NCBI RefSeq assembly: GCF_027158205.1
Contig: NZ_JAPVLU010000032.1
Coordinates: 24,754-88,753, forward strand
Length of the DNA: 64,000 nt
Direction: 5' to 3'
DNA from: Streptomyces sp. H39-S7
GTDB lineage: Bacteria; Actinomycetota; Actinomycetes; Streptomycetales; Streptomycetaceae
The notes below the pieces were generated by a model. The model did no database searches. It saw only the letters and a list, made by a program, of their open reading frames with translations, and was not told the origin of the DNA. Below, piece by piece: positions 53,896 through 63,362 of the stretch. Positions within the stretch are counted from its first letter, which is position 1, and every line of letters begins with the position of its first letter. The translations under genes were made by a program, and so were the position numbers.

Positions 53896-54753
53896 TCATG
53901 GCAGCGTGAGCACCTCTGCGCCGGTTTCGGTGACGACCAGGGTGTGCTCGAACTGGGCGGTGCGCTTGCGGTCCTTGGTGACCACCGTCCAGCCGTCCTC
54001 CCAGATCTCGTAGTCGTGGGTGCCCAGCGTGAGCATCGGCTCGATGGTGAACGTCATGCCCGGCTTGATCACGGTGGTGGCGTGCGGGGCGTCGTAGTGC
54101 GGCACGATCAGCCCCGAGTGGAACGCGGTGTTGATGCCGTGCCCGGTGAAGTCCCGGACCACCCCGTAGCCGAAGCGCTTGGCGTACGACTCGATGACCC
54201 GCCCGATCACGTTGATCGCCCGGCCGGGCTTGACCGCCTTGATCGCCCGGTTCAGCGACTCCTCGGTGCGCTCGACGAGCAGCCGCGACTCGTCGTCGAC
54301 GGCACCGCAGAGGTAGGTGGCGTTGGTGTCGCCGTGCACCCCGTGGATGAACGCCGTCACGTCCAGGTTGACGATGTCGCCGTCGCGCAGCTCGGTCGAG
54401 TCCGGGATGCCGTGGCAGATGACCTCGTTGATCGAGGCGCACAGCGACTTCGGGAAGCCCCGGTAGCCGAGGTCGGAGGGGTAGGCCCGGTGGTCGCACA
54501 TGTACTCGTGCGCGACACGGTCCAGCTCGTCCGTGGTCACCCCCGGGGCGATGTGCCGGGCGGCCTCGACCATCGCCCGCGCGGCGATCTGCGACGCGAT
54601 CCGCATCTTCTCCACGGTTTCGGCGTCCTGGACCTCCGGCCCGGTGTACGGAGTGGGCGCGGGCCTGCCCACGTACTCGGGCCGCGGGATCGAGGCGGGC
54701 ACCGGGCGCGGCGGGGAGAGCTTGCCGGGAACGAGAAGCGACTGACCAGACAT
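53896..54753 (-). CDS. map: Type I methionine aminopeptidase
   Basis: The 285-residue enzyme has the metal ligands in GDIVNLDVT and NATYLC-adjacent segments, VVRDFTGHGIN, FTIEPMLTLG and QFEHTLVVT. A 45-residue N-terminal extension precedes the catalytic core. It removes the initiator Met from nascent proteins. It lies away from the secY-adk locus, so it is probably one of several MAP paralogues. ATG 54753 is divergent from a small gene 67 bp away. Confidence 0.94.
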   Translation of the reverse strand: MSGQSLLVPGKLSPPRPVPASIPRPEYVGRPAPTPYTGPEVQDAETVEKMRIASQIAARAMVEAARHIAPGVTTDELDRVAHEYMCDHRAYPSDLGYRGFPKSLCASINEVICHGIPDSTELRDGDIVNLDVTAFIHGVHGDTNATYLCGAVDDESRLLVERTEESLNRAIKAVKPGRAINVIGRVIESYAKRFGYGVVRDFTGHGINTAFHSGLIVPHYDAPHATTVIKPGMTFTIEPMLTLGTHDYEIWEDGWTVVTKDRKRTAQFEHTLVVTETGAEVLTLP

Positions 54754-54820
54754 GCCGACGAGTGTATCGGCGGGCGATCGGGCAGGCTGGCGGCAGGTAC
54801 TCGTACATCAGGAGGTGGTC

Positions 54821-55069
54821 ATGGCACTGTTCAGGGCGAAGAAGCCGGCCGGCAAGCCGGGCGAATGGTTCTACTGCCTGGAGCACAGGAAGGTGGAGGA
54901 AGGACCCGAGTGTCCGGCCAAGGACCGGTTCGGGCCCTACGCCGACCGGGCCGAGGCCGAGCGGGCGATGCAGACGGCGGCCGACCGCAACCTCGCATGG
55001 GAGACGGATCCCCGCTGGCACGACAAGCCCGGGGGCGCCGACGACGAGCCCGGCCCGTCCGGCCCCTGA
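54821..55069 (+). CDS. Small conserved hydrophilic protein
   Basis: This is an 82-residue protein with a strong AGGAGG about 5 nt before ATG 54821. It holds two cysteines in a possible metal site (FYCLEHRKVEEGPECPAKDRFG) and a DRAEAERAM helix. This composition is seen in Streptomyces small proteins of unknown function. It has no signal peptide. Confidence 0.78.
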   Translation: MALFRAKKPAGKPGEWFYCLEHRKVEEGPECPAKDRFGPYADRAEAERAMQTAADRNLAWETDPRWHDKPGGADDEPGPSGP

Positions 55070-55079
55070 GGGCCCGGAC

Positions 55080-56444
55080 TCAGACCGCTGAGGCCGCCGC
55101 GGACGCCGGAGATCCGGCGGGCGCGGCGGGCGTGGCGGCGGGCCCGGGGCCGGCCTTGGCCTTCCGCATCCGCACCGCGTGTTCGTTGGTGCGGGCGTCG
55201 TAGGACATCAGTCCGGGCAGCGCCAGGGCCAGCAGCCCCACGGCGGCGACACAGGCCGCGCCGCCGCTCCAGACCGAGGTACGGGCGCTGGTCAGTGCCG
55301 CCATGCCGCCGGCCCTCACCTGGCCGAGCTGCGGCCCCACCGAGTACGACAGCAGCTCGATGCCGGCCAGCCGGCCGCGCAGCTCGTCGGGGATCGTCTG
55401 GTTCCACATGGTGCTCCGGCCGATGCCGCTGACCATGTCGCAGCCGCCGGCGACCGCCAGCAGGAGCAGGACCAGCCAGATGTTCGCCATCCACCCGGCG
55501 ACCGCCATCGCCGCCCCCCAGCCGATCGCCGAGACCACCACCAGCCGGCCGTGCCGGTGGATCCGCGACGTCCAGCCGCTGGTCACGCTGACCGCGAGCG
55601 AGCCGACCGACCCGGCCGCGTACATCAGGCCCAGCGCCCAGGGGGCGTGCAGATCGTCGGCGAGGAACGGGAAGATCGCGGTCGGGAAGGCGAAGAACAT
55701 CGCCGCCATGTCGATCGCGTACGTGCCGAGCAGTTCCTTGCGGCCCCAGGCGTAGCGGGCGCCCTCCGCGATGCCGCGCAGCGACGGCTTCTCCGCGTCG
55801 TACGCCGCCGGTGACGGCCGCAGCCCCAGGGCCAGGACGACCGAGACGGCGAACGTCCCGATGTCGATGGCGTACGCCCACGACAGCCCCGCGAAGGCGA
55901 TGAGCACGCCCGCCAGCGACGGACCCGCGATGGCGCCGACCTGCCAGCGCAGCGCGTTCAGCGACGCCGCCGCCGACAGCTGGTCGTGCGCGACGATCCG
56001 CGGCACGATCGAGTCCAGCGCGGGGCGCTGCAGCCCGGTCAGGGCGCTCGACACCGCGGCCACCACGTACAGCGGCCACACCATCGGATGCGGCAGCAGC
56101 GTGTTGGCGAGCAGCAGCGCCGACAGCAGGCCGAGGGCGGCCTCGCTGTAGAGGATCAGCTTGCGGCGGTCCATGGAGTCGGCGAGCGCGCCCCCGTACA
56201 GCCCGAACACGATCAGCGGCACCAGCTCGACGGCGCCGATCGCACCGACGGCGACCGCGGACCCGGTCAGCTCCTTGATCTGCACCGGCAGCGCGACGAA
56301 GGTCAGGAAACTGCCGAAGACCGTCACCACCCCGGCCATCCACATGAGGCGGAAGTCGCGCGAGGAGCGCCAGGGGGCCAGGTCGGGGAGCAGGGCTCTC
56401 CACCGGGACGGGGGCGGGCCGGGGTCGGGAAGGCTGTCGTTCAC
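55080..56444 (-). CDS. MFS transporter (MFS_3/enterobactin-exporter-like)
   Basis: The 454-residue MFS protein has 12 predicted helices, begins FRLMWMAGVVTVFGSFLTFVALPVQI and has the A-like motif YGGALADSMDRRKLIL. The family includes macrolide and siderophore exporters. Its substrate is unknown; no siderophore biosynthetic genes are adjacent. Start GTG 56444. The convergent small gene ends 10 bp away. Confidence 0.88.
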   Translation of the reverse strand: MNDSLPDPGPPPSRWRALLPDLAPWRSSRDFRLMWMAGVVTVFGSFLTFVALPVQIKELTGSAVAVGAIGAVELVPLIVFGLYGGALADSMDRRKLILYSEAALGLLSALLLANTLLPHPMVWPLYVVAAVSSALTGLQRPALDSIVPRIVAHDQLSAAASLNALRWQVGAIAGPSLAGVLIAFAGLSWAYAIDIGTFAVSVVLALGLRPSPAAYDAEKPSLRGIAEGARYAWGRKELLGTYAIDMAAMFFAFPTAIFPFLADDLHAPWALGLMYAAGSVGSLAVSVTSGWTSRIHRHGRLVVVSAIGWGAAMAVAGWMANIWLVLLLLAVAGGCDMVSGIGRSTMWNQTIPDELRGRLAGIELLSYSVGPQLGQVRAGGMAALTSARTSVWSGGAACVAAVGLLALALPGLMSYDARTNEHAVRMRKAKAGPGPAATPAAPAGSPASAAASAV

Positions 56445-56526
56445 GGGTTCGCATGCTCCGCCTCCGGGCCGCGCGGGGCAAATGGATTTCGGGCCCGGCC
56501 GGATCTTCGCGGGCGGCGCTCGGCCG

Positions 56527-57171
56527 CTACCAGCGGGCTGGTGGAGGTGACGTCAGCTGGTCGGCCAGCCGGGACAGCCGGTCGCGGAGCGAGCCGTGGC
56601 GGCGGGCGGCCGGCAGGCTGTTCTCACCGGCCGCGGCGGCGACCAGGTGCTGCAGCAGGTCCATCCCCATCGGCGCCGTCCCGTCCGGCGGATCCTTCTG
56701 CCCGGGTTCGCGGGCCGCCTCCGGCGGTACGGTCAGCGCGTCGTGCGCCAGTTCCCGCAGCCCGGGGTCGCCCGCGTCCATCGCCAGCACCGTCGCGCCG
56801 GCCCGGCGGGCGTCCGCCACCCGCTCCAGCAGCGCGGCTCCCGGCGGCTGCGGGCTGGTCACGAACACCGTCTCGCCGCGTCGCGCGCCCTCCAGCCGCC
56901 GCAGTCCCACGGCCAGATGGGCCGGGGCTCCCGCCGGGATCCGGAACCGTACCAGCGTCGGCGACAGCTCCGTCAGCCCGCTCCACGCCGCCTCGTCGTC
57001 CAGGTGGGCCGCCAGATGCCAGGGTTCGTAGCCCGATGTCCCCACCAGCAGCAGACCGCCGGGACGCCGGTGCACCGAGGCCCGCAGCGACCCCGCGAAG
57101 GAGCGCGCGGACTGGAGCCACTCGGTCCCCGCCAGAACTTCCCGCAACAGCGCCACCCGTACCGCGTCCAT
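56527..57171 (-). CDS. Conserved protein with SIS-like fold segment
   Basis: The 214-residue soluble protein contains VFVTSPQPPGAALLERVADARRAGA followed by TVLAMDAGDPGLRELAHDALTVP, which resembles half of a SIS (sugar isomerase) domain. The active residues cannot be assigned, so a binding or regulatory role is possible. I chose ATG 57171 because CAGGA lies about 6 nt upstream; ATG 57180 has worse spacing. It is divergent from the F420 reductase by 98 bp. Confidence 0.65.
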   Translation of the reverse strand: MDAVRVALLREVLAGTEWLQSARSFAGSLRASVHRRPGGLLLVGTSGYEPWHLAAHLDDEAAWSGLTELSPTLVRFRIPAGAPAHLAVGLRRLEGARRGETVFVTSPQPPGAALLERVADARRAGATVLAMDAGDPGLRELAHDALTVPPEAAREPGQKDPPDGTAPMGMDLLQHLVAAAAGENSLPAARRHGSLRDRLSRLADQLTSPPPARW

Positions 57172-57269
57172 GGCGGGCATCCTGCCGGACCGGCGGCACC
57201 GTACGGGGCCGCTCGTGGCACTTCCCCCGTAACGAGTGGCGGCGCGCCGCGCGTGGCAGGATCGCCCGC

Positions 57270-58007
57270 ATGACTTCCCCTGACGATGTGAACACCGCCC
57301 CCGCGTCCGCCCCCGCCGCCCCCGCCAAGGCACCGGCCAAGGACCCCTGGGACCTGCCGGACGTGTCCGGCCTGGTGGTCGGCGTGCTCGGCGGCACCGG
57401 CGACCAGGGCCGCGGGCTCGCGTACCGGCTGGCGAAGGCCGGCCAGAAGGTGATCATCGGGTCGCGCACCGTGGACCGTGCGCGGACCGCCGCCGACGAG
57501 CTGGGGCTGGGTGTGGAGGGCGCGGACAACGCGGAGTGCGCCCGGCGCAGCGACATCGTGATCGTGGCGGTGCCGTGGGACGGGCACGCCAAGACGCTGG
57601 AGTCGCTCCGCGAGGAGCTGGCGGGCAAGCTCGTCGTCGACTGCGTCAACCCGCTGGGCTTCGACAAGCAGGGCGCCTACGCGCTGAAGCCCGACGAGGG
57701 CAGCGCCGCCCAGCAGGCCGCCGCGCTGCTCCCGGAGTCCCGGGTGACCGCGGCCTTCCACCACCTGTCGGCGGTGCTGCTCTCGGACCCGGAGATCGCG
57801 GAGATCGACACCGACGTGATGGTGCTGGGGGAGGTCCGCGCGGACACCGACCTCGTCCAGGCGCTGGCCGCCCGCATCCCGGGCATGCGCGGTGTCTTCG
57901 CGGGCCGGCTGCGCAACGCGCACCAGGTCGAGTCGCTGGTCGCCAACCTGATCTCGGTGAACCGCCGCTACAAGGCCCACGCCGGCCTGCGCGTCACCGA
58001 CATCTGA
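57270..58007 (+). CDS. npdG: NADPH:F420 oxidoreductase (Fno/NpdG)
   Basis: The 245-residue protein has the Rossmann motif VVGVLGGTGDQGRGLAYRLA, the NADP-binding IIGSRTVDRAR and DIVIVAVPWDGHAKTL, as in archaeal and actinobacterial F420-dependent NADP reductases. It interconverts F420 and NADPH redox pools. An Ala/Pro-rich extension of about 30 residues precedes the core. Start ATG 57270 has an AGGA eight bases upstream. Confidence 0.92.
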   Translation: MTSPDDVNTAPASAPAAPAKAPAKDPWDLPDVSGLVVGVLGGTGDQGRGLAYRLAKAGQKVIIGSRTVDRARTAADELGLGVEGADNAECARRSDIVIVAVPWDGHAKTLESLREELAGKLVVDCVNPLGFDKQGAYALKPDEGSAAQQAAALLPESRVTAAFHHLSAVLLSDPEIAEIDTDVMVLGEVRADTDLVQALAARIPGMRGVFAGRLRNAHQVESLVANLISVNRRYKAHAGLRVTDI

Positions 58008-58121
58008 TCGTCCGGCCCCGGGGCGGCCACCGGGGCCGGCCGGGGTCGCGGGGCACGGCGGGGTGTGGGGGACAATCGTCAGGACCGTATGTCACCGGTT
58101 TCCGGACAGGAGCTCCTCCCC

Positions 58122-58322
58122 ATGCCCCGCCTCGCCGTCTACGCCCTCGCCGTGTTCGTGCTCACGGCCGCCGCGGCCGTCGTCTCCTTCGCGAACGGCA
58201 GCTGGACCGGTGTCGTCTGGATCCTGCTGGCGGGACTGTCCAGCAACATGTGCTGGTACTACGTGCGCAAGGCGAAGGCCGCGACCAGGGCTCAGGAGAC
58301 CCAGAATCTGAACAGCCGGTAG
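58122..58322 (+). CDS. Small membrane protein
   Basis: The 66-residue protein has two hydrophobic helices (LAVYALAVFVLTAAAAVVSF and WTGVVWILLAGLSSNMCWYY) and a basic C-terminus. AGGAG lies about 10 nt before ATG 58122; the frame extends upstream to 58065 without a better signal. Its last 31 nt overlap the convergent protease gene. The function is unknown. Confidence 0.7.
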   Translation: MPRLAVYALAVFVLTAAAAVVSFANGSWTGVVWILLAGLSSNMCWYYVRKAKAATRAQETQNLNSR

Positions 58323-59062
58323 CCGTCGCTGATGGCGTACTGCGAGACGTCGAACCAGCCCATCACGGCGTAGACGAAGTCGAAGAACGCCCGGTTCACC
58401 TCGGGGATCCACAGACACCCGAAGACCGCCAGCAGACCGAACTGCGCGAACGGCTCCACCTGACGGCGGACGTTGTACGACAGCCACGGCTCGATGATCC
58501 CGTAGCCGTCGAGACCCGGCACCGGCAGCAGGTTCAGGACCGCCGCCGTCACCTGGAGCATCGCCAGGAACGCGAACGCGTCCAGGAAGCCGACCGGCCA
58601 GGAGTCCGTCGCGCCGAAGGCGAACGGCAGCATCAGGACGATCGCGAAGAGCACGTTCATCAGCGGTCCGGCCGCCGAGATCACGCTGTGCCGCCAGCGC
58701 CCCCGGATCCGGCCCCGCTCGATGAAGACCGCGCCGCCCGGCAGCCCGATGCCGCCCATGATCACGAAGATCACCGGCAGCACGATGCTGAGCAGCGCGT
58801 GGGTGTACTTCAGCGGGTTCAGGGTCAGATAGCCCTTGTCGCCTATCGTGATGTCCCCGCTGTGCAGTGCCGTGCGCGCGTGGGCGTACTCGTGCAGGCA
58901 CAGCGAGACGACCCACCCGGAGACCACGAAGAGGAAGACGCCGAAGCCGGTGCTGGCGGAGAAGCCGGTCCACACCGCCCAGCCCGACACGGCCATGACT
59001 GCCGCGATCCCCAGGAAGATCGGACTGATCCGGTGGTCACTGCGGGTATCTGTGCTGCTCAT
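58292..59062 (-). CDS. Site-2 protease (M50) family membrane metalloprotease
   Basis: This is a 256-residue multi-pass protein. The zinc motif HExxH is present as HEYAHA in an early helix, and the second ligand motif is LLPVPGLDGYG (N-P-D-G type). Such proteases cleave membrane-embedded anti-sigma factors or signal remnants. It lacks a PDZ domain and is of the short, rhomboid-sized class. ATG 59062. It is divergent from the SARP regulator with 68 bp between. Confidence 0.88.
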   Translation of the reverse strand: MSSTDTRSDHRISPIFLGIAAVMAVSGWAVWTGFSASTGFGVFLFVVSGWVVSLCLHEYAHARTALHSGDITIGDKGYLTLNPLKYTHALLSIVLPVIFVIMGGIGLPGGAVFIERGRIRGRWRHSVISAAGPLMNVLFAIVLMLPFAFGATDSWPVGFLDAFAFLAMLQVTAAVLNLLPVPGLDGYGIIEPWLSYNVRRQVEPFAQFGLLAVFGCLWIPEVNRAFFDFVYAVMGWFDVSQYAISDGYRLFRFWVS

Positions 59063-59130
59063 ACGGGGATGATGTCGCCGGGCGGCCGTAATTTACAAGC
59101 CGGCCCCGTGATTGAGGGCAAGATGGGGTC

Positions 59131-62100
59131 GTGCGTTACGCGATCCTCGGCTCCACTCAGGCATTCCGCGACGACGGTACCCCCGTCCCGCTCGCGGGGC
59201 TGCGCCTGCGCGCGCTGCTGACGGCGCTGGCCCTGCGCCCCGGACGGCTGATAACCGCCGAGTCCCTCATCGACGAACTGTGGGGGGACGGTCCGCCGGC
59301 TAACGCGACCGGCGCGCTCCAGGCCCTGGTCGCGCGGCTGCGCCGGGCCATCGGTCATGACGCGATCGGTTCCGCCGACGGCGGCTACCGGCTGTGCGCC
59401 GCCCCCGAGGCGGTCGACGCGCACCGCTTCGAGCGGCTGGTGGACGAGGGCGGCAGGGCGCTGGCCGACGGCGACCCGGTGAAGGCCTCCGACCTGCTGG
59501 AGGACGCCCTCGCCCTGTGGCGGGGAGCGGCGTTCGCCGACCTCCCCGACCGGGACACCCTCGCGGTGCGCTGCGAGGAACTGCGGCTGGAGGCGGTCCG
59601 GCTGCGCCTCACCGCCGGGCTCGCGCTCGGCCGCGCGGAGCGGCAGCTGCCCGAACTCGCCGGGCTCGCCGCCGCCCATCCGCTCAACGAGTCGATCCGC
59701 GCCCTGCACATCCGGGCGCTGCGCGACGCGGGCCGCACCGCCGACGCGCTCTCCGCGTACGAGGACGTCCGCCGCGACCTCGCCGACGAGCTGGGCACCG
59801 ACCCGAGCGCCGAACTGCGCGCCCTGCACACGGAACTGCTGGCGCCGGAGACCGGCCGCGGACCGTCGCCCACCGCCGACGCCGGGGTCGCCACCGGTCC
59901 GCCGTCCGCGCCGGCCTCCCGCCGCTCGGGCAACGCCCGCGCCCGCCTCACCAGCTTCGTCGGCCGGGCGGCAGAACTCACCGCGATCCGGGCGGACCTG
60001 GCCACCGCCCGGCTGGTCACCCTGACGGGACCCGGCGGGACCGGCAAGACCCGGCTGTCGCAGGAGACGGGCGACCTGCTCGCCGATCGCTGGCCCGACG
60101 GCGTCTGGTACGCGGAGCTCGCTCCCGTCAGTGATCCGCGGACGGTCCCCGAGGCGGTGCTCACCTCGCTCGGGCTGCGCGAGACGCTGCTGCACCCCGG
60201 CAGCGCCACCGAGCAGGCGCTGAGCGCGGAGGGCAAGACCAAGGACCCGGCCAGGGCGCTCGCGGAGTACTGCGCGGGACGCAGCCTGCTGCTGGTGCTC
60301 GACAACTGCGAACACGTCATCGACGCGGCGGCCGCCCTCGCGGAGCAACTCCTCGCGCACTGCCCGGGCGTCACCGTCCTCGCCACCAGCCGCGAGCCGC
60401 TGGGTGTCCCCGGTGAACGGGTCAGGCCGCTGGACCCGCTGCCGGACCCGTTCGCCCTGAAGCTGCTCGCCGACCGCGGCGCCGCTGCGCGGCCCGGGTT
60501 CACGGTGGAGGACGACCCGGTCGCGTGCGCCGAACTGTGCCGCCGGCTCGACGGGCTGCCGCTCGCCATCGAACTGGCCGCCGCCCGGCTGCGCAGCCTC
60601 ACCCCGCGCCAGCTCGCCGACCGGCTCGACGACCGGTTCCGGCTCCTGACCGGCGGCAGCAGGACCGTACTGCCCCGCCAGCAGACGCTGCGCGCGGTCG
60701 TCGACTGGAGCTGGGACCTGCTGGACCCGGCGGAACGGACCCTGCTGCGCCGGCTCGCGGTCTTCGCGGGCGGCTGGACGCTGGAAGCCGTCGAGGAGGT
60801 GTGCTCCGGCGACGGGATCGACGCCGCCGACGCTCCGGCCCTGCTCGGTTCGCTCGTCGACAAGTCGCTGGTCCTCGCCGACCTCACCGACGACGGCGCC
60901 CGCTACCGGATGCTGGAGACCATCGGCGAGTACGCGGCCGAGCGGCTGGACGAGTCCGGTGAGCGCGCGGTGGTCGAGCGCCGCCACCTCCGGTGCTTCC
61001 GCGAGTACATCCGTACCGCCGACCCCGAGCTGCGCGGAGCCGACCAACTGCTCTGGCTGGCACGGCTGGAGCACGAGCACGAGAATCTGCGGACGGCGCT
61101 GCGCCGCGCCGTCGAGCTGGGGGACGAGCAGGAGGCGCTGCAACTGGTGCTGGCCTGCGGCTGGTTCTGGGAGATGCGCAACTACCACACCGAGCAGATG
61201 ACCTGGCCGGCCGCCGTGGCGGCGCTGGGACCCGACCCGTTCGACGAACCGGCCCTGCTGGAACCGATGGAGCACGGCCCGCTGGACACGCCGCCGCCGA
61301 TGGGCCCCGCGCAGTTGGACGAGGCGCGGCGCTGGGTGCGGATGATGCAGCTCGTCACCAACGGCGGGGACGTGGAGAACCGCTGGGGCGATCCCGACAT
61401 GGCGAGGGTCGGCCGGGCGATCATCGACGCCTATCCGCCGCACCTGCCGCAGAGCGCCCGGCGGCCGGGGCTGATGAGTCCCTTCGCGGCGTTCCTGTCC
61501 GGCGAGTTCGAGCGGATGCCGGAGCTGGTGGACAACCTGGTGGTGGGCTGCCGGGCGTTCGGCGGGCCGTGGGAGCTGGCGTTCGCGCTGCAGATCCGGG
61601 CGAAGATGCTCAATGACGTGACCGAGAAGCTCGAGCAGTCGATGGCCGACGTCCGGGAGAGCCGGGAGCTCTTCCGCCAGGTCGGCGACCGCTGGGGGAT
61701 GGCCGAGGCGCTCGCCGCCGAGGCCGAGGCGACCGCGAACAGCGGCCAGTGGGAGCGCTCGGCGGAGTGCTGCCGCGAGGCGATCACGATGGCCCGGGAG
61801 CTGGGTTCGTACCAGATGGTGCCGCTTCTCAACGTGCGGCTCGGCGACATGATCATCAACACCGGGGACGCGAAGGTGGGCGAGGCGCTGCTGCGGGCGG
61901 CGATCGTGGACGCCGACGAGGTCGGCCCCGCCGCGGGCGGCTCCGCCTTCTACGGACGGGTGCTGCTCTGCGCGCTGCTGGGCCGCCGGGGCGAACTCGA
62001 CGAGGGCCACGCCATCATCGACGGGATGCTGGTCAGCCCGCCGGTCGGCGTCCCGCTGTTCGTCACCGGGATGCTGCGCGGGATCAAGGGCTGGCTGACC

Positions 62101-62484
62101 TGCCGCAGCGGCGACCCGGTAGGGGGTCTGCGGTACCTGCGGGAGGGGCTGGACGAGCTGACCGCCACTACGCTCACCGAGGTCATCGCCCCGCGAATCG
62201 GCATGCTGCTGGTGCCGGTGGCGGTGACCATCCTGGTCGCCAGGGCGTCCTCCGGAGCCACCCCGCGCGAGCAGGCGGCGATGGCCGCCCGGGCCGCTAC
62301 CCTGCTCGGCGCGCACGACCGGCTGCGACCCACCGTCCCCTCCCCACTGGAGCGCGAGGAGCTGGCGGACGGCCGGCGGGACCTGGTGGCGCTGCTCGGC
62401 GACGCCGCGTTCGAGAGCGCCTACGCCGAAGGCGATGGCCTCTCCGCCGTGGAGACCATCGCCCTGATGCGCGTGGAGGACTGA
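59131..62484 (+). CDS. SARP/AfsR-like regulator with NB-ARC ATPase domain
   Basis: The 1117-residue regulator has an N-terminal OmpR-type winged helix (to about 90), a BTAD domain (about 95-240, EELRLEAVRLRLTAGLALG, LHIRALRDAGRTADALSAYEDVRRDLADELG), an NB-ARC domain (P-loop TGPGGTGKTRLSQE near 300, LLVLDNCEH and GLPLAIELAAARL) and a C-terminal helical-repeat sensor region. Start GTG 59131. It should bind DNA as an ATP-controlled activator. It is far from the biosynthetic cluster, so its targets are unknown. Confidence 0.92.
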   Translation: MRYAILGSTQAFRDDGTPVPLAGLRLRALLTALALRPGRLITAESLIDELWGDGPPANATGALQALVARLRRAIGHDAIGSADGGYRLCAAPEAVDAHRFERLVDEGGRALADGDPVKASDLLEDALALWRGAAFADLPDRDTLAVRCEELRLEAVRLRLTAGLALGRAERQLPELAGLAAAHPLNESIRALHIRALRDAGRTADALSAYEDVRRDLADELGTDPSAELRALHTELLAPETGRGPSPTADAGVATGPPSAPASRRSGNARARLTSFVGRAAELTAIRADLATARLVTLTGPGGTGKTRLSQETGDLLADRWPDGVWYAELAPVSDPRTVPEAVLTSLGLRETLLHPGSATEQALSAEGKTKDPARALAEYCAGRSLLLVLDNCEHVIDAAAALAEQLLAHCPGVTVLATSREPLGVPGERVRPLDPLPDPFALKLLADRGAAARPGFTVEDDPVACAELCRRLDGLPLAIELAAARLRSLTPRQLADRLDDRFRLLTGGSRTVLPRQQTLRAVVDWSWDLLDPAERTLLRRLAVFAGGWTLEAVEEVCSGDGIDAADAPALLGSLVDKSLVLADLTDDGARYRMLETIGEYAAERLDESGERAVVERRHLRCFREYIRTADPELRGADQLLWLARLEHEHENLRTALRRAVELGDEQEALQLVLACGWFWEMRNYHTEQMTWPAAVAALGPDPFDEPALLEPMEHGPLDTPPPMGPAQLDEARRWVRMMQLVTNGGDVENRWGDPDMARVGRAIIDAYPPHLPQSARRPGLMSPFAAFLSGEFERMPELVDNLVVGCRAFGGPWELAFALQIRAKMLNDVTEKLEQSMADVRESRELFRQVGDRWGMAEALAAEAEATANSGQWERSAECCREAITMARELGSYQMVPLLNVRLGDMIINTGDAKVGEALLRAAIVDADEVGPAAGGSAFYGRVLLCALLGRRGELDEGHAIIDGMLVSPPVGVPLFVTGMLRGIKGWLTCRSGDPVGGLRYLREGLDELTATTLTEVIAPRIGMLLVPVAVTILVARASSGATPREQAAMAARAATLLGAHDRLRPTVPSPLEREELADGRRDLVALLGDAAFESAYAEGDGLSAVETIALMRVED

Positions 62485-62491
62485 CCCGGAG

Positions 62492-62512
62492 GCCGGCCCG
62501 GTCCGGGCCGGC
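62492..62512. terminator. GC hairpin terminator between convergent genes
   Basis: GCCGGCCCG and CGGGCCGGC form a 9-bp perfect stem with a 3-nt loop, followed by TTT. It lies between the convergent stops of the SARP regulator and the ABC permease and could serve both. Confidence 0.65.
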
Positions 62513-62531
62513 TTTCCCGGTCGGAGGCCGG

Positions 62532-63362
62532 TCAGGTCTTGTTGCGGAACTTGCGTACGGCCAGCGGCGCGGTGACCACCGTGATGCCGACCGCCCAGGC
62601 CAGGGTGACCAGGACCGAGTGGGCGACGGGACCGCCGTTCATCAGGCTGCGCGCGGCGTCCGCCAGGTTCGACAGCGGATTGACGTCGGTGAAGGCCTGG
62701 AGCCAGCCCGGCATCGTCGTCGTCGGAGCGAAGATCGACGATCCGAACTGCAGCGGCATGAGAACGAGCATGGCCACCCCCTGTACGGCCTGCGCGGTCT
62801 TCATCGTCAGCCCCAGCAGGATGAAGATCCACATGAGTGAGGCACCGAAGACCATCGAGAGCGCGACCGCGGCCAGCAGGTGGAACACGGACGTCGAGAT
62901 CGACAGGCCCAGGATGAACCCCATGATCAGCAGAATCGTGGTGGCGACCAGCATCCGGCCGATCTCCACGATGATCTTGGCGATCAGGACCGAGGACCGG
63001 GCGATCGGCATGGTGCGGAAGCGGTCCATCACCCCGGTGCTGAAGTCCTGGTTGACCCCGGTGCCGACGGCCATCGAGATGTTCATGCCCATCATCGCCA
63101 TCAGACCGGGGATCACGTAGTTCACGTACTCGTGCTGGTTGCCCTTGCCCGAGATCGCGCCGCCGAAGACGAACACGAACAGCAGCGTGAAGATGATGGG
63201 CATCAGCACGGCGTCGAACATCGACTCCGGGTCTTCCTTGATCTGCAGCATGTTGCGGCGCGCGAGCGCCCCGATGTGCCGCAGATTGGCCCGGAGGCCG
63301 ATCCGGCCCTCATGGTGCTGCGCCTTGGCGGGCGCGGTGGTGGTGATGACTGCGGTGCTCAT
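62532..63362 (-). CDS. ABC-2 type transport permease (DrrB-like)
   Basis: The 276-residue protein has six predicted helices and the DrrB/ABC2 signature NYVIPGLMAMMGMNISMAVG, and FAPTTTMPGWLQAFTDVNPLSNLADAARSL near the C-terminus. It forms the membrane part of a daunorubicin-resistance-type exporter with the ATPase encoded just upstream. ATG 63362 overlaps that gene's stop (ATGA). Confidence 0.92.
   Translation of the reverse strand: MSTAVITTTAPAKAQHHEGRIGLRANLRHIGALARRNMLQIKEDPESMFDAVLMPIIFTLLFVFVFGGAISGKGNQHEYVNYVIPGLMAMMGMNISMAVGTGVNQDFSTGVMDRFRTMPIARSSVLIAKIIVEIGRMLVATTILLIMGFILGLSISTSVFHLLAAVALSMVFGASLMWIFILLGLTMKTAQAVQGVAMLVLMPLQFGSSIFAPTTTMPGWLQAFTDVNPLSNLADAARSLMNGGPVAHSVLVTLAWAVGITVVTAPLAVRKFRNKT

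Noticed and set aside
59131..62484. Pathway-specific activator of the NRPS/PKS cluster
   Set aside because: It lies more than 40 kb away with unrelated genes between. SARPs of this size also occur as independent regulators.
59059..62832. Minus-strand open frame of 1257 codons antisense to the SARP regulator
   Set aside because: The plus strand has clear winged-helix, BTAD and NB-ARC motifs. The antisense frame has biased low-complexity composition and no domain.
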